64,000 bases of DNA from Leptolyngbya boryana PCC 6306. Lineage in GTDB: Bacteria; Cyanobacteriota; Cyanobacteriia; Leptolyngbyales; Leptolyngbyaceae. The notes beneath the pieces are model-generated. The model was not told the origin of the DNA. It was given only the letters and a program-made list of their open reading frames with translations, and searched no databases. The first letter of the stretch is position 1, and every line of letters begins with the position of its first letter. This document shows positions 27,115 to 36,302 of the stretch, one piece after another. The position numbers were made by a program, and so were the translations under genes. The DNA lies in assembly GCF_000353285.1 (NCBI RefSeq), contig NZ_KB731325.1, forward strand, positions 448,381 to 512,380. Direction: 5' to 3'.

Positions 27115-27885
27115 ATGACAGTCTGTTTAACGTTTGGAACTTTAAAGCTGACTGGCGAACAAGTGGTAGCAGCTTTGATTCGTCATCAACTTCTAGAATC
27201 GCTTCTAGAGCAAATCTTGCTGGACTCAATACTCACCTCAGTTTCGATTAGCGAAGGCGAAGTGTTTGAGCATTTGACAGGGCGCGATCGTGCAATTGCG
27301 CCCGACGATTTCCAGGTGTTTCTGAGAGACTGGGCAAGTCAACGGCAGCTAACGCAAGCAGATCTGGAAAAAGCAGTTCGACAGCTACGAATTCAGAAGC
27401 TGAAGCAAACACAGTTCGATCGCCAAATCAATGCCGAGTTTCTGCAACGGAAGTCAGAGTTTGATCAGGTTGTGTTGTCCCTGATTCGCACCTCAAATCA
27501 CCAGCTTGCCGAAGAATTGCTATTTCAGCTTCGGGATGATCAGGTATCGTTTGAATCGCTTGCTACCCAGTACTCAGAGGGGACAGAACGCGATTCGCAA
27601 GGATGGATTGGATTAGTGCGTCTGTCTAACTTGCCGATGCCTGTTGCTCAAATCGTTTACCAAGGACAAGTTGGACAAATTTATGGACCTATCGTACTTG
27701 AGGATCAAGCTTGGATCATTCGGATTGAGCAGTTTTTCGCGGCGCGATTGACGGAATGGGTTCGCGTTGACCTCCGCAATCAGCGATTCAATCGGTGGCT
27801 GCGCTCTACACTCCACTCTAGCATTGCTGAACCTGGACAACTTCAGCTCAACGCTAATCAAACACCTGCGGAGGCGATCGTATGA
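27115..27885 (+). CDS. Parvulin-type (PpiC) peptidyl-prolyl isomerase of a type I export cluster
   Basis: 256 residues. The first 120 form the SurA-like helical chaperone part (RHQLLESLLEQILLDSILTSVSISEGEVFEHL, LEKAVRQLRIQKLKQTQFD). Residues about 125-215 match the parvulin domain in outline (VVLSLIRTSNHQLAEELLFQLRDDQVSFESLATQYSEG, GWIGLVRLSNLPMPVAQIVYQGQVGQIYGPIVLEDQAWIIRIE). There is no signal peptide, as in the cytoplasmic parvulins encoded beside HlyB/HlyD-type exporters in cyanobacteria, where they may keep substrates unfolded. The stop overlaps the next start (ATGA at 27882-27885), so it is coupled to the exporter. Confidence 0.8.
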   Translation: MTVCLTFGTLKLTGEQVVAALIRHQLLESLLEQILLDSILTSVSISEGEVFEHLTGRDRAIAPDDFQVFLRDWASQRQLTQADLEKAVRQLRIQKLKQTQFDRQINAEFLQRKSEFDQVVLSLIRTSNHQLAEELLFQLRDDQVSFESLATQYSEGTERDSQGWIGLVRLSNLPMPVAQIVYQGQVGQIYGPIVLEDQAWIIRIEQFFAARLTEWVRVDLRNQRFNRWLRSTLHSSIAEPGQLQLNANQTPAEAIV

Positions 27886-30860
27886 CTAATCTAGAAGTGC
27901 GATCGTTCCTACCCATCTTTTTCAGTTCCTTTCCATTTAATCGACTCTCTCCTGAAGCTTGTCGGCACATCGCCTCAAAACTTACGCTCAATGACTTTCA
28001 GCCAGGACAGGTCATTTTTGCCGAAGGTGAGCTTCCGATCGCAGTTCATTGCGTTGTCCAAGGGCAAATTCGTATCGTTAGTTCAACTCAGCCACAGCAA
28101 GTTACGATCGCTCGATTAGAAACTGGGCAAACGTTTGGATGGGAAGGACTCTTGCGGCGCGTCAGGGTTGGATCAGTGCGATCGGCAGGGCTGGATGAAA
28201 CGCTAACCCTATCGCTTTCTGCGGATGAATTTGAGCAATTACTGAGCGCGGAATTAATGCCCGTAGTGAACGAGTGTGTTAGTGCGATCGAGCTTTATGA
28301 TGTTCTATCTCGTTTCTTTGCAGCGTTGCCAGTTCAAGTCAATCGACCTGACTTGAGCCGCGTTATTCAGACAATCATTGAGCAGAATTTTGCAATTACC
28401 TATCAACCTCAAATGCTTGAAACCCTGTCATCGGGCTATGTATGGTTCGTGAGTAGTGGTAATTTGCAGCCGATTGGTACTTTAATTCAAACAACTGAAG
28501 ATTTCTCAGCGATCTACACGAATCTGTCTCCTACTCGCTTGATTGGCATCGATCGTGCTTTTCTCAACTCGATATTAGAGGCAGATCCCCTAAGTCACAC
28601 ATCTACTTCAACCGTCATTGACCGACTAGAGCGGCTTCTAACTCCTTCTCAATCGTTACCGACACCACTCCTGTTAGAGCGTAAATCTTATCCTGCTCAT
28701 CGATCGCAGTCCTCAAAGCTTTCCGAATATTGGGTTATGACGTTCTGGAATTTGTGCGAATCTCTGCAAATTCCTTACCGTCCAGACATTCTCAGGTGTT
28801 GGTATACTCGGCTAGAAAAGCTCAGTGATCAGCGGATGCTGCGCTATGTTCGGATAGCAGAAGCATTTGGACTGCAAGCTCAGGTCACTCGATTCTCTCC
28901 AACTGCTAAGGGGCTACTCCGGCTGCAAATGCCAGCGTTACTTGTTCTGAATGGAATTCCGTGCGTTCTGTATGAGGCGACTTCTACATCGGTTACGATC
29001 GCTTCTCCTATTGACGGCTTACTGCATTTAGAGCCGGAGCAGGTGACTGAGCAACTTGCGATCGCAGAAAATAGCTCTGGTATTCAACTCAGTTATGCGC
29101 TGATTGCTCGTCGTCATGCAGATAGCCCAATGCAGCAGTTCGGGTGGCGCTGGTTTTTGCCATACTTCAAGCCGCACCAAGGCATTCTGCTGCAAGTTTT
29201 ATTTGCCTCAATGGTAGTGCAGCTTTTGGGACTTGCGAATCCTCTGATGACTCAGCAGATTATCGATAAAGTCATCATTAATTCTAATCCCAGAGCATTA
29301 CCTGTCTTCGGTGGGTTGCTAGTGGTGGTGACAGCAGCAGAATCCGTCTTGACTGTTTTGCGGACGTACTTACTCAATAGCACCACCAACCGAGTTGATT
29401 TGGTTGTCGGAACTGAAATTGTCCGACATCTGCTCAATTTGCCGCTCCCCTTCTTTCAGAAGCGTCCTGTGGGAGAACTGGCAGTGAGAATTTCAGAACT
29501 GGAAACGATTCGGCAGTTTCTTACAGGCACTTCGATTACCGTTGCCTTGGATGTTATCTTTTCGCTACTGTATGTGGGAGTGATGTGGCTCTATAGCCCT
29601 TTTCTCACGCTCTGTGTGTTGGGGTTTGTGCCGTTGATTGCGCTACTTACATTATTTGCATCTCCGATTCTCGATAGGTTGATTCGGAAGAGATCAGATC
29701 AGCACGCTCGAATGCAGTCTTATTTGATTGAGGTGCTAAATAGTATTTTTACCGTGAAAGCACAGTATATCGAGTCTTTAGCGCAAGCACATTGGCGCGA
29801 TCGCTATCTGCAATATTTGGGCAGCAGTCTTCGGACGACGATCGCAGGATCTGTATTTCAAGCGATGAGTGCGTTCATCAATAATCTTAGTAGTTTAGTG
29901 GTCTTGTGGATTGGCGGTAGCCTGGTTTTGAATGGTGAATTGACGTTAGGTGGGCTGATTGCTTTTCGGATTATCAGTGGATATGTGACGAGTCCCCTCA
30001 TTCGACTGTCGCATTTGGGACAGCGAGTGCAAGAAGCAAATTTATCGATCGAGCTACTGTCAGATATCAAAAATACAGCGGCGGAATTTTCGCCTGAAGA
30101 TGCTGAAAGAGTTGCACTTCCTGAGATCATTGGACGGGTGCAGTATCAAACGATAGGGTTTGGATTTAATAGTCAGCAACAGCAATTAGTCAATATTAAC
30201 TTTGATGTTGCGCCAGGGGCGTTTGTCGGCATTGTTGGTCAGAGTGGCTCAGGTAAAAGTACTTTGGTTAAGCTCTTGACACGTCTGTATTCTCCGACTC
30301 AAGGCTTGATTTACATTGATGGAATCGACATTAGTAAAATCAGTCTTGCCTCGCTACGTCGGCAGATTGGAACTGTCCCGCAAGAACCCGGTTTATTTGA
30401 AGGAACCATTCGTGACAACATTACTCTATTTTCGGATGCGGACGATCGAGCTGTTGTTGAAGCTGCAAAGGTGGCAGAAGCGCATGATTTTATTATGGAA
30501 CTGCCGGATGGTTACAGCGCGCGAGTTGAGGAGCGTGGCGCATCTTTATCAGGTGGACAACGGCAGCGAATTACGATCGCTCGAATGGTTCTGAGCAATC
30601 CCCGTCTGGTTATTCTCGACGAGGCAACCAGCGCCCTCGATTATGAAACAGAGCGGCGCGTCGTCGAGAATTTGATGAATCGATTTCGGAATACAACTGT
30701 CTTCTTCATCACGCATCGCCTCGCAAATTTACGCCACGCGGATTTAATCTTGTACCTTCAATCTGGTGTGTTGATGGAGCAGGGCACTCATGTCGAACTC
30801 ATGGCAAAACGCCAGTTGTATTACTGCCTATACACAAGACAAGTTCAAGAATCTAGTTGA
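27882..30860 (+). CDS. Type I secretion ABC exporter with N-terminal cNMP-binding domain
   Basis: 992 residues. Domain 1 (about 10-130) is a cNMP-binding barrel (FNRLSPEACRHIASKLTLNDFQPGQVIFAEGE, HCVVQGQIRI, GQTFGWEGLL); a second, degenerate copy may cover about 145-245. A C39-like domain follows (about 275-400) but lacks the Gln...Cys active site, as in HlyB, so it probably docks substrate without cleaving it. The membrane domain is about 425-710. The ATPase has Walker A GQSGSGKST, signature LSGGQRQR, Walker B LVILDEATSALD and H-loop ITHR. It would export RTX-type proteins with the HlyD gene that follows. The cNMP domain suggests cAMP control of export. Confidence 0.9.
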   Translation: MTNLEVRSFLPIFFSSFPFNRLSPEACRHIASKLTLNDFQPGQVIFAEGELPIAVHCVVQGQIRIVSSTQPQQVTIARLETGQTFGWEGLLRRVRVGSVRSAGLDETLTLSLSADEFEQLLSAELMPVVNECVSAIELYDVLSRFFAALPVQVNRPDLSRVIQTIIEQNFAITYQPQMLETLSSGYVWFVSSGNLQPIGTLIQTTEDFSAIYTNLSPTRLIGIDRAFLNSILEADPLSHTSTSTVIDRLERLLTPSQSLPTPLLLERKSYPAHRSQSSKLSEYWVMTFWNLCESLQIPYRPDILRCWYTRLEKLSDQRMLRYVRIAEAFGLQAQVTRFSPTAKGLLRLQMPALLVLNGIPCVLYEATSTSVTIASPIDGLLHLEPEQVTEQLAIAENSSGIQLSYALIARRHADSPMQQFGWRWFLPYFKPHQGILLQVLFASMVVQLLGLANPLMTQQIIDKVIINSNPRALPVFGGLLVVVTAAESVLTVLRTYLLNSTTNRVDLVVGTEIVRHLLNLPLPFFQKRPVGELAVRISELETIRQFLTGTSITVALDVIFSLLYVGVMWLYSPFLTLCVLGFVPLIALLTLFASPILDRLIRKRSDQHARMQSYLIEVLNSIFTVKAQYIESLAQAHWRDRYLQYLGSSLRTTIAGSVFQAMSAFINNLSSLVVLWIGGSLVLNGELTLGGLIAFRIISGYVTSPLIRLSHLGQRVQEANLSIELLSDIKNTAAEFSPEDAERVALPEIIGRVQYQTIGFGFNSQQQQLVNINFDVAPGAFVGIVGQSGSGKSTLVKLLTRLYSPTQGLIYIDGIDISKISLASLRRQIGTVPQEPGLFEGTIRDNITLFSDADDRAVVEAAKVAEAHDFIMELPDGYSARVEERGASLSGGQRQRITIARMVLSNPRLVILDEATSALDYETERRVVENLMNRFRNTTVFFITHRLANLRHADLILYLQSGVLMEQGTHVELMAKRQLYYCLYTRQVQESS

Positions 30861-30864
30861 AACT

Positions 30865-32346
30865 ATGACTTCGCAAAAACCTCGCTTATTCTTTCGAGTT
30901 GCTCACGCCCTGCGTCAACGGATACAAGCGGCAGCAGAGCAAGTGGATGTGCAGCTTGATCGCCCCGAATTTGATTTGCCTCGTGCTGAAGTGTGGGTAC
31001 GGCGATCGCAGCTGCTTATTTTAGGGTTAGGCGCAGGGCTTTTAGGTTGGTCGATTCTCGCTCGGATTGATGTGGTTGTGACCGCCCGTGGCAAGCTTGA
31101 ACCGTTGTCCTCATCTCAGTCCGTTCAATCCCGCGCTGGTGGAGTCGTAACAGCAGTGTTAGTGCAGAATGGACAGACTGTAGAGCAGGGACAGACCTTG
31201 ATGCAGCTTGATAAAACTGAGCTTCTCAACCGTTTTGAAGCGTTGATGCGGCAGCGCGAGCCGATTTCAAAACAAGTTTCTCTGCTCAGGCTAGCTCGAC
31301 AAGGACGCAGTGTGAATCTGACAGATCCTAAACTAAAGATTCCACAAGAGCTGTTGAGTCAGGTGCAACGCCGAAATCTCTTGATTGCGAAGTTGACCGG
31401 AAAGCCTCAAAATCTTACTCCTGAACAATTACAGCAGTACACTTTATTTGTGCAGGGATTGAATGATCTCCGATCGCTAAGTCAACTTCAAGTGAGTGCG
31501 CTAGAAACTCAGACAACCGGAGCAGATGCCCAGCTTGTGGAGAATCAAGCAAGACTACGCGCAGAGCGACAGCAACTCTCTAATTTGACGGCACTAAGGC
31601 AATCTGGAGGAATTTCGCGAACTGAGTATCTGCGCCGAGTAACTGAGGTAAACGCCTTGCAGAATCAATTTAATCAGAATCAAGTTCAGCGGCGCTTACT
31701 CGATGTAAATCGCCTGCAAACTCAGATCGATGGGCAGAAAACGATCGCGGATCAGTCGCGGGCAACTCAAGCTGAACTAAGCCAACTTGATGCCCAAATT
31801 GATAACACGCTGCAAACTAATCAAAGCCAATTAACCCAACTTGATGCCCAACTCAAACAAGCCAAACTTGATTTGCAAGCGCAAGAAGTCAAAGCTCCAA
31901 CAAGCGGTGTTGTGTTTGATCTAGCAACAAGAATCCCTGGACTTTTCGCGCAGCCAGGTCAGGCGCTAGTGAAGGTCACTCCGAACGAAGCATTGATCGC
32001 ACGGATACAGGTTGCTAATGCTGATGTAGGAAGCTTAAGCAACGAGATTCCTGTTGAAGTTCGGCTTGATGCTTATCCATTTACTGAACACGGCTCAATC
32101 TCTGGAATCGTCACTAAAATTAGCAGCGAAGCTGTCCCTGCTGATCCAAATCAGCGTAATGGGCAAACTGTTTTCCCAGTTGAAATTCGGCTCGATCAGC
32201 CCTTTCTAGAGCGCCAAGGGAGACGTTTTACCATCGCGCCTGGAATGACATTAACAGCAAACATGAAAACCCAATCCCGCACTCCAATTAGCTACGTCGC
32301 TGAACCAATTCTTAAGGCATTTGATGCGATGAGATCGGTACGTTGA
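30865..32346 (+). CDS. HlyD-family membrane fusion protein
   Basis: I use the ATG at 30865, 4 bases after the exporter stop; the frame extends back to 30790 inside the exporter but without need. The 493 residues have the family layout: a short cytoplasmic part, one membrane segment (about 45-67, LLILGLGAGLLGWSILARI), the lipoyl-like start (VQSRAGGVVTAVLVQNGQTVEQGQTLMQLD), a long coiled-coil hairpin rich in Gln and Leu (about 125-345), the second lipoyl half (VKAPTSGVVFDL) and a beta-barrel end. It bridges the inner-membrane exporter to an outer-membrane TolC-type pore, which is not encoded here. Confidence 0.9.
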   Translation: MTSQKPRLFFRVAHALRQRIQAAAEQVDVQLDRPEFDLPRAEVWVRRSQLLILGLGAGLLGWSILARIDVVVTARGKLEPLSSSQSVQSRAGGVVTAVLVQNGQTVEQGQTLMQLDKTELLNRFEALMRQREPISKQVSLLRLARQGRSVNLTDPKLKIPQELLSQVQRRNLLIAKLTGKPQNLTPEQLQQYTLFVQGLNDLRSLSQLQVSALETQTTGADAQLVENQARLRAERQQLSNLTALRQSGGISRTEYLRRVTEVNALQNQFNQNQVQRRLLDVNRLQTQIDGQKTIADQSRATQAELSQLDAQIDNTLQTNQSQLTQLDAQLKQAKLDLQAQEVKAPTSGVVFDLATRIPGLFAQPGQALVKVTPNEALIARIQVANADVGSLSNEIPVEVRLDAYPFTEHGSISGIVTKISSEAVPADPNQRNGQTVFPVEIRLDQPFLERQGRRFTIAPGMTLTANMKTQSRTPISYVAEPILKAFDAMRSVR

Positions 32347-32548
32347 GAAAATTATAACTCAAATGGAGCGGAGGCTGGATTTGGTAATGGGAATCAGTTC
32401 GCAGCACTAATTGATAATTCACAACTATCAGCTAATGATTTTGTAACGTAGGCATGGAAATTTAACCAGTCCATTTCTTTGAATGATCAAAGGTTCGCGT
32501 CTGTGACTTTCGCTCATTTATGTTGCTTCGCCATAGGTCTAACGAAAA

Positions 32549-33094
32549 ATGCTTCCAAACTTTTCAATTCAACAGCCTTCATTTGCGATCTCATCTCATC
32601 TTCAAGAGCAAGCTTGGATGAGTAACCGAACTCATTCCTCCCAGTGGGCACAGTGGAACAGTTACATAAATCAGATCAGCTTACAAACTGTGCTTCCGTG
32701 GCTTCGATCAGAAATCAATTCTCAAGCAGCACTGCTATTTGAAGATTGGGCACGCATTAACGGTAGTTCAGTTCAGCTAGGTCAAAAGAGCCTTGTTCTG
32801 ATCCCTGATCTCAGCATTGATAGAAGCGAAATTCGAGTACCGCAATTTTGGGTAGATGATACAGACCACGCTGGAGATTATTATTTTGCAATGCAAGTCG
32901 AACCGGATGATTCGTGGCTTCAGCTTTGGGGATACACGACCCATCGGCAGCTTAAAGCGATCGGCGAATATGACTCACGCGATCGCTGCTATTCCTTAGC
33001 CATGGAGAATCTAATTCTCGATATCAACGTTTTTAGCGTCGTGCAACTTCTCTACCCAGATGAACCGACGCGATTTGAAGCTCAATCGGTTTAG
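32549..33094 (+). CDS. DUF1822-family protein
   Basis: 181 residues. The stretch HSSQWAQWNSYINQISLQTVLPWL, followed by INGSSVQLGQKSLVLIP, SEIRVPQFWVDDTDHAGDYYFAMQVEPDDSWLQLWGYTTHRQL and YSLAMENLILDINVF, is characteristic of the cyanobacterial DUF1822 family. Its role is unknown; members often lie next to CHAT, kinase or secretion genes. No signal peptide or membrane segment is seen. Its stop overlaps the convergent FHA-reductase stop by four bases, and it follows the HlyD gene by 202 bases, so it may be the last gene of the exporter transcript. Confidence 0.72.
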   Translation: MLPNFSIQQPSFAISSHLQEQAWMSNRTHSSQWAQWNSYINQISLQTVLPWLRSEINSQAALLFEDWARINGSSVQLGQKSLVLIPDLSIDRSEIRVPQFWVDDTDHAGDYYFAMQVEPDDSWLQLWGYTTHRQLKAIGEYDSRDRCYSLAMENLILDINVFSVVQLLYPDEPTRFEAQSV

Positions 33095-34536
33095 GCTTCG
33101 ACGGTAACTTGACCCACAGGATGAGCAATGCAAGCTAACGCATATCCAGCCGTTTGCTCCTCGCTGGTGAGAGCGGTCGGAGCGTGTTGATATTTCACTT
33201 CCCCTGCTGGCACTTTGACCTTACACGCGCCGCATACACCTGCTCGGCAGGCATACCGAATGGTTGCCACTCCTGCCTGTTCAGCAACTTCCAAAATTGA
33301 TGTATTGGGAGATGCTGTTACTTCTTGCTGCGATCGCGTAAATTGAACCGAGCATGACGGCTGTTTACCATTCATCAAGGAAGCGGATTCTAGTGCAGGA
33401 ACGATTACCTCTTGAACAGGCGTTCGCTGCCCAAAGCTTTCTTCGTGGTACTGCTGCATTGGAAACTGTAATTCCTCAAGTAAAGCACGAATGCTTTGTC
33501 TAAATCCATCAGAGCCGCAGACAAAGACGGTGCGATCGCATAAATCAGGAAGTTCCAGCATCGATCGCGAAATCCTTCCAGCTAGTCCCATCCACGCACT
33601 TTTGAGAGGTTGCTGAGTTACTGTTACTCTCAAATGAAAATTTGGCAGTTGTGCTGTTATCCATGCGAGTTCATCGCGAAAAATAATGTCTGTGGAAGTG
33701 CGAGCGGCATGCAAAAACACGACATCTGTATCCGAGGCAGTGTCGTAGAGCCATCGAGCCATTGACATCATGGGGGTGATCCCACTGCCTGCGGAAATTA
33801 GCAGGAGTTTGGGTGGCAGATTTGGAAGAAACGTAAACTGCCCAGATGCCCCTCCAAGCAGTTTGATCGAGTCACTGACACGCAAATGATCATGCAGCCA
33901 ATTTGAAACGGTTCCTGGAGGCGTATCGGGCGATTGGGCTGGAACTCGCTTTACCGTGAGCGCTATCGCGTAAGGGCGCGATGGACTAGAAGAAATTGAG
34001 TAGGGGCGAGAAACAGGTTTTCCGCCGATCTCAACTGCTATCATTACAAACTGTCCTGGCTGATAGTAGAACAGTATCGTTGGTTCGGCAGGATTACTCG
34101 TAAACCAAAAGGTTTTGGTATCAGGTGTTTCGTCAACAATTCGGAAACAAAAGACTGTAATATCTTCATTCGTCCAATACCTTGCAGCATTTTCTTTAGT
34201 GCTTGCCTGTGCGATCGTTGTTTGGGAAAGCATTTCCTCAACATACAGGAACGTTTCACCAATTTGAATGCGATCTCCAACTTGTAGCGGATGCGGTTGA
34301 GATATCGTTTTGCCATTTACAAACGAACCGTCTAAGCTGCCTGCATCCACAAGATAGTAAACTCCATCTATAAATTTAATCTTGGCATGGACACGGCTAA
34401 TTCCTGGACTAACAAGAACTAAATCACATAGGGTTGCTCTGCCGATCAGCCATTCTGTTTGGTCGGGATCATTTTGAGCTAACGTATGTTGCCCGTGTTC
34501 TTGCTGGTTGAGGGTGATCGATTGGAACTTAATCAT
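33091..34536 (-). CDS. FHA domain fused to ferredoxin reductase and 2Fe-2S ferredoxin
   Basis: 481 residues in three parts. Residues about 25-100 are an FHA domain (GRATLCDLVLVSPGISRVHAKIKF, then LDGSFVNG), which binds phosphothreonine. Residues about 125-370 are an FAD/NAD(P) reductase (RPYSISSSPSRP for FAD, LISAGSGITPMMSMARW for the nucleotide, VFVCGSDGF). The last 90 residues are a plant-type 2Fe-2S ferredoxin with YACRAGVCGACKVK and a later ACIAHP cysteine, so all four ligands are present. The reductase-ferredoxin part resembles Hcr/Hmp-type NADH oxidoreductases. The FHA part, next to a Ser/Thr kinase in the same gene row, suggests electron flow controlled by phosphorylation. The exact electron acceptor is not known; the membrane Fe-S protein encoded 19 bases upstream is the obvious candidate. 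Confidence 0.85.
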   Translation of the reverse strand: MIKFQSITLNQQEHGQHTLAQNDPDQTEWLIGRATLCDLVLVSPGISRVHAKIKFIDGVYYLVDAGSLDGSFVNGKTISQPHPLQVGDRIQIGETFLYVEEMLSQTTIAQASTKENAARYWTNEDITVFCFRIVDETPDTKTFWFTSNPAEPTILFYYQPGQFVMIAVEIGGKPVSRPYSISSSPSRPYAIALTVKRVPAQSPDTPPGTVSNWLHDHLRVSDSIKLLGGASGQFTFLPNLPPKLLLISAGSGITPMMSMARWLYDTASDTDVVFLHAARTSTDIIFRDELAWITAQLPNFHLRVTVTQQPLKSAWMGLAGRISRSMLELPDLCDRTVFVCGSDGFRQSIRALLEELQFPMQQYHEESFGQRTPVQEVIVPALESASLMNGKQPSCSVQFTRSQQEVTASPNTSILEVAEQAGVATIRYACRAGVCGACKVKVPAGEVKYQHAPTALTSEEQTAGYALACIAHPVGQVTVEA

Positions 34537-34554
34537 GAGACGCGATTGCTGGAG

Positions 34555-36300
34555 TTAACGAGGTTTTGGTCGGTAGGGAATTGTTTTAGCCGTTTGTCGT
34601 GAGAAGGAAACGGTCGGGATGCTGTTTTGATCACCTGCTTGGGCGAAACTCTGAGTATGAGAGGTAAATAATCCAGAGCGCTTTTCAGCGAGAAATTGAA
34701 TTGCAATGAAATGGTCTGAATCAGATAGCTGCATGGTTTGCCTCAGCGAATCTAGGAAGCTGAAGCTATCGGCGATATTGATTTTATGATGAGTAATGAC
34801 ATCAGCCAGAATGTCTGCGTAAGCTCTAAGTCGGGATTCATGTGACCAGTTTGGCAGTGTTTTGGCAAGTGTATAGATCTCGTCAACGCTCAGTTCATCT
34901 AGCGATCGTCCAGCCAAAATCTCATTTGGAATTTCGACGTGCTCTAATTGCTGACGCAGGCTGAGACACACTTTTTCGCGCTTGTACTGAGATTGAGATC
35001 GCCCAAAGGTACGAACTGCCCAAAGTGTCCCGACCAGAACAATCAGAGCATTGATTCCAAGGAGAAGCATGGATGGAAGCCGATTTAAAGTTGGACGCGC
35101 TCCCCACGAGAAGAATGCCCAAAATGACACTATCGTAAAGGCAGTGAAGACAATATGCTGTGCCTGTTCTGCTGAAACTTTCTGTCCTCGTCGCACTTGA
35201 TATGAACGATACTGCTTCTCTAGCCAACATCCCAAGACAACAAAAGCAGCAATCAAAACTGCAAACGTCAGAAATATTGCTATCCATTTAGGGATTGGAA
35301 TTGCGGAACCGAGGATGTAAAAGCCTACATCAGCAATTTTGCCCCGAACGTCCTCTTCGTGTGCCCAAGACCCTGTAAAGTAATAGTCCCAATTCCCGCT
35401 GTAGAGAAAGAAATACAGATAAAAAGCAATGACCATGCCCAAATACCCGTACTGCACCAACCGCCGCCCTGGTTTTTTCAGTTCTTGCCAGTAGGCGTTT
35501 TCGGCATCAATATCGAAACAGGCGGTCTTACACGCAACGCAAGCGCCCTGCTCCTGTTGTGTTTGTGGATTGGCTGTTCTGCACATCGACTGAGTCAATG
35601 TACCAGGATGCAAGCGATGTGCCTGAGAACCGAGCAGCGATCGTGGACCTGTGTAGACAAGTTGGACAGGACTCATCGGGCAGAAGTAATGACACCAACT
35701 TTTACCGTTATAGAGATAGCCAACGAAAATCGCGCAAGCGATCGTGGCGATTAGGAAACCTGCGAGTAGAATGCGATCACCATTCACCCATAGCAAACGA
35801 GCTGCTAATCCCAAAACAAACAATCCAAACTGCACGTAGAGATGATTTCGCCCTAACCATGAGTTCTGTTCGATCGTGGCAACCTCTTGACGAGGATGAC
35901 CTGTAACTGGATCAATGACTGTACGCTTTCGCTGAATCCCCAAAGCACGCGGCAATTGGGACATAAATGATAATGGACAAATGCGCCGCCAGAACTCGTG
36001 CCCGAAAACCAGCAAAATAAAAATAGCACTGGGGACAATCATCGACCACCAGATCAACGTCCCAAGCGCAAACGGTTGTTCTGAGATGCAGTTAGATCGA
36101 ATTTTGACGCAATTCTGGGGGTTCAAGTAAATGTTTGGATCAAGTCGAAACGGACTTGGAAGACCTGAAGAATTCGCTTGAGGCTGTGTCCATTGCACCG
36201 TAATTGGATCGTAGATTAAGGATGCGATCAATAGGAACCATCCGATCGTCAACACCCATCGGATACGATGAAACGTTTTTTCTGAAAGGCGGCTAAACAT
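34555..36300 (-). CDS. Polytopic membrane Fe-S protein (NapH/NosR-like core)
   Basis: 581 residues with about seven or eight membrane helices: near 13-32, 80-100, 148-170, 175-195, about 270-290, 335-360, 385-400 and 410-430. WRRICPLSFMSQLPR and SWCHYFCPMSPVQ are the cysteine/proline signatures of NapH/NosR/CcoG-type proteins, and a ferredoxin-like run (CRTANPQ...GACVACKTACFDID) adds more cysteines for at least one 4Fe-4S cluster. The last 150 residues are soluble and helical (LDELSVDEIYTLAKTLPN). Such proteins pass electrons across the inner membrane. Here the gene stands directly between the WD40 kinase (2 bases from its stop) and the FHA-reductase, implying a phospho-regulated redox chain. 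Confidence 0.75.
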   Translation of the reverse strand: MFSRLSEKTFHRIRWVLTIGWFLLIASLIYDPITVQWTQPQANSSGLPSPFRLDPNIYLNPQNCVKIRSNCISEQPFALGTLIWWSMIVPSAIFILLVFGHEFWRRICPLSFMSQLPRALGIQRKRTVIDPVTGHPRQEVATIEQNSWLGRNHLYVQFGLFVLGLAARLLWVNGDRILLAGFLIATIACAIFVGYLYNGKSWCHYFCPMSPVQLVYTGPRSLLGSQAHRLHPGTLTQSMCRTANPQTQQEQGACVACKTACFDIDAENAYWQELKKPGRRLVQYGYLGMVIAFYLYFFLYSGNWDYYFTGSWAHEEDVRGKIADVGFYILGSAIPIPKWIAIFLTFAVLIAAFVVLGCWLEKQYRSYQVRRGQKVSAEQAQHIVFTAFTIVSFWAFFSWGARPTLNRLPSMLLLGINALIVLVGTLWAVRTFGRSQSQYKREKVCLSLRQQLEHVEIPNEILAGRSLDELSVDEIYTLAKTLPNWSHESRLRAYADILADVITHHKINIADSFSFLDSLRQTMQLSDSDHFIAIQFLAEKRSGLFTSHTQSFAQAGDQNSIPTVSFSRQTAKTIPYRPKPR

Positions 36301-36302
36301 GA

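Noticed and set aside
30790-30864. Earlier start of the HlyD gene inside the exporter gene
   Set aside because: The ATG at 30865 directly after the exporter stop gives the normal family start; the extension only reads the exporter 3' end in another frame.
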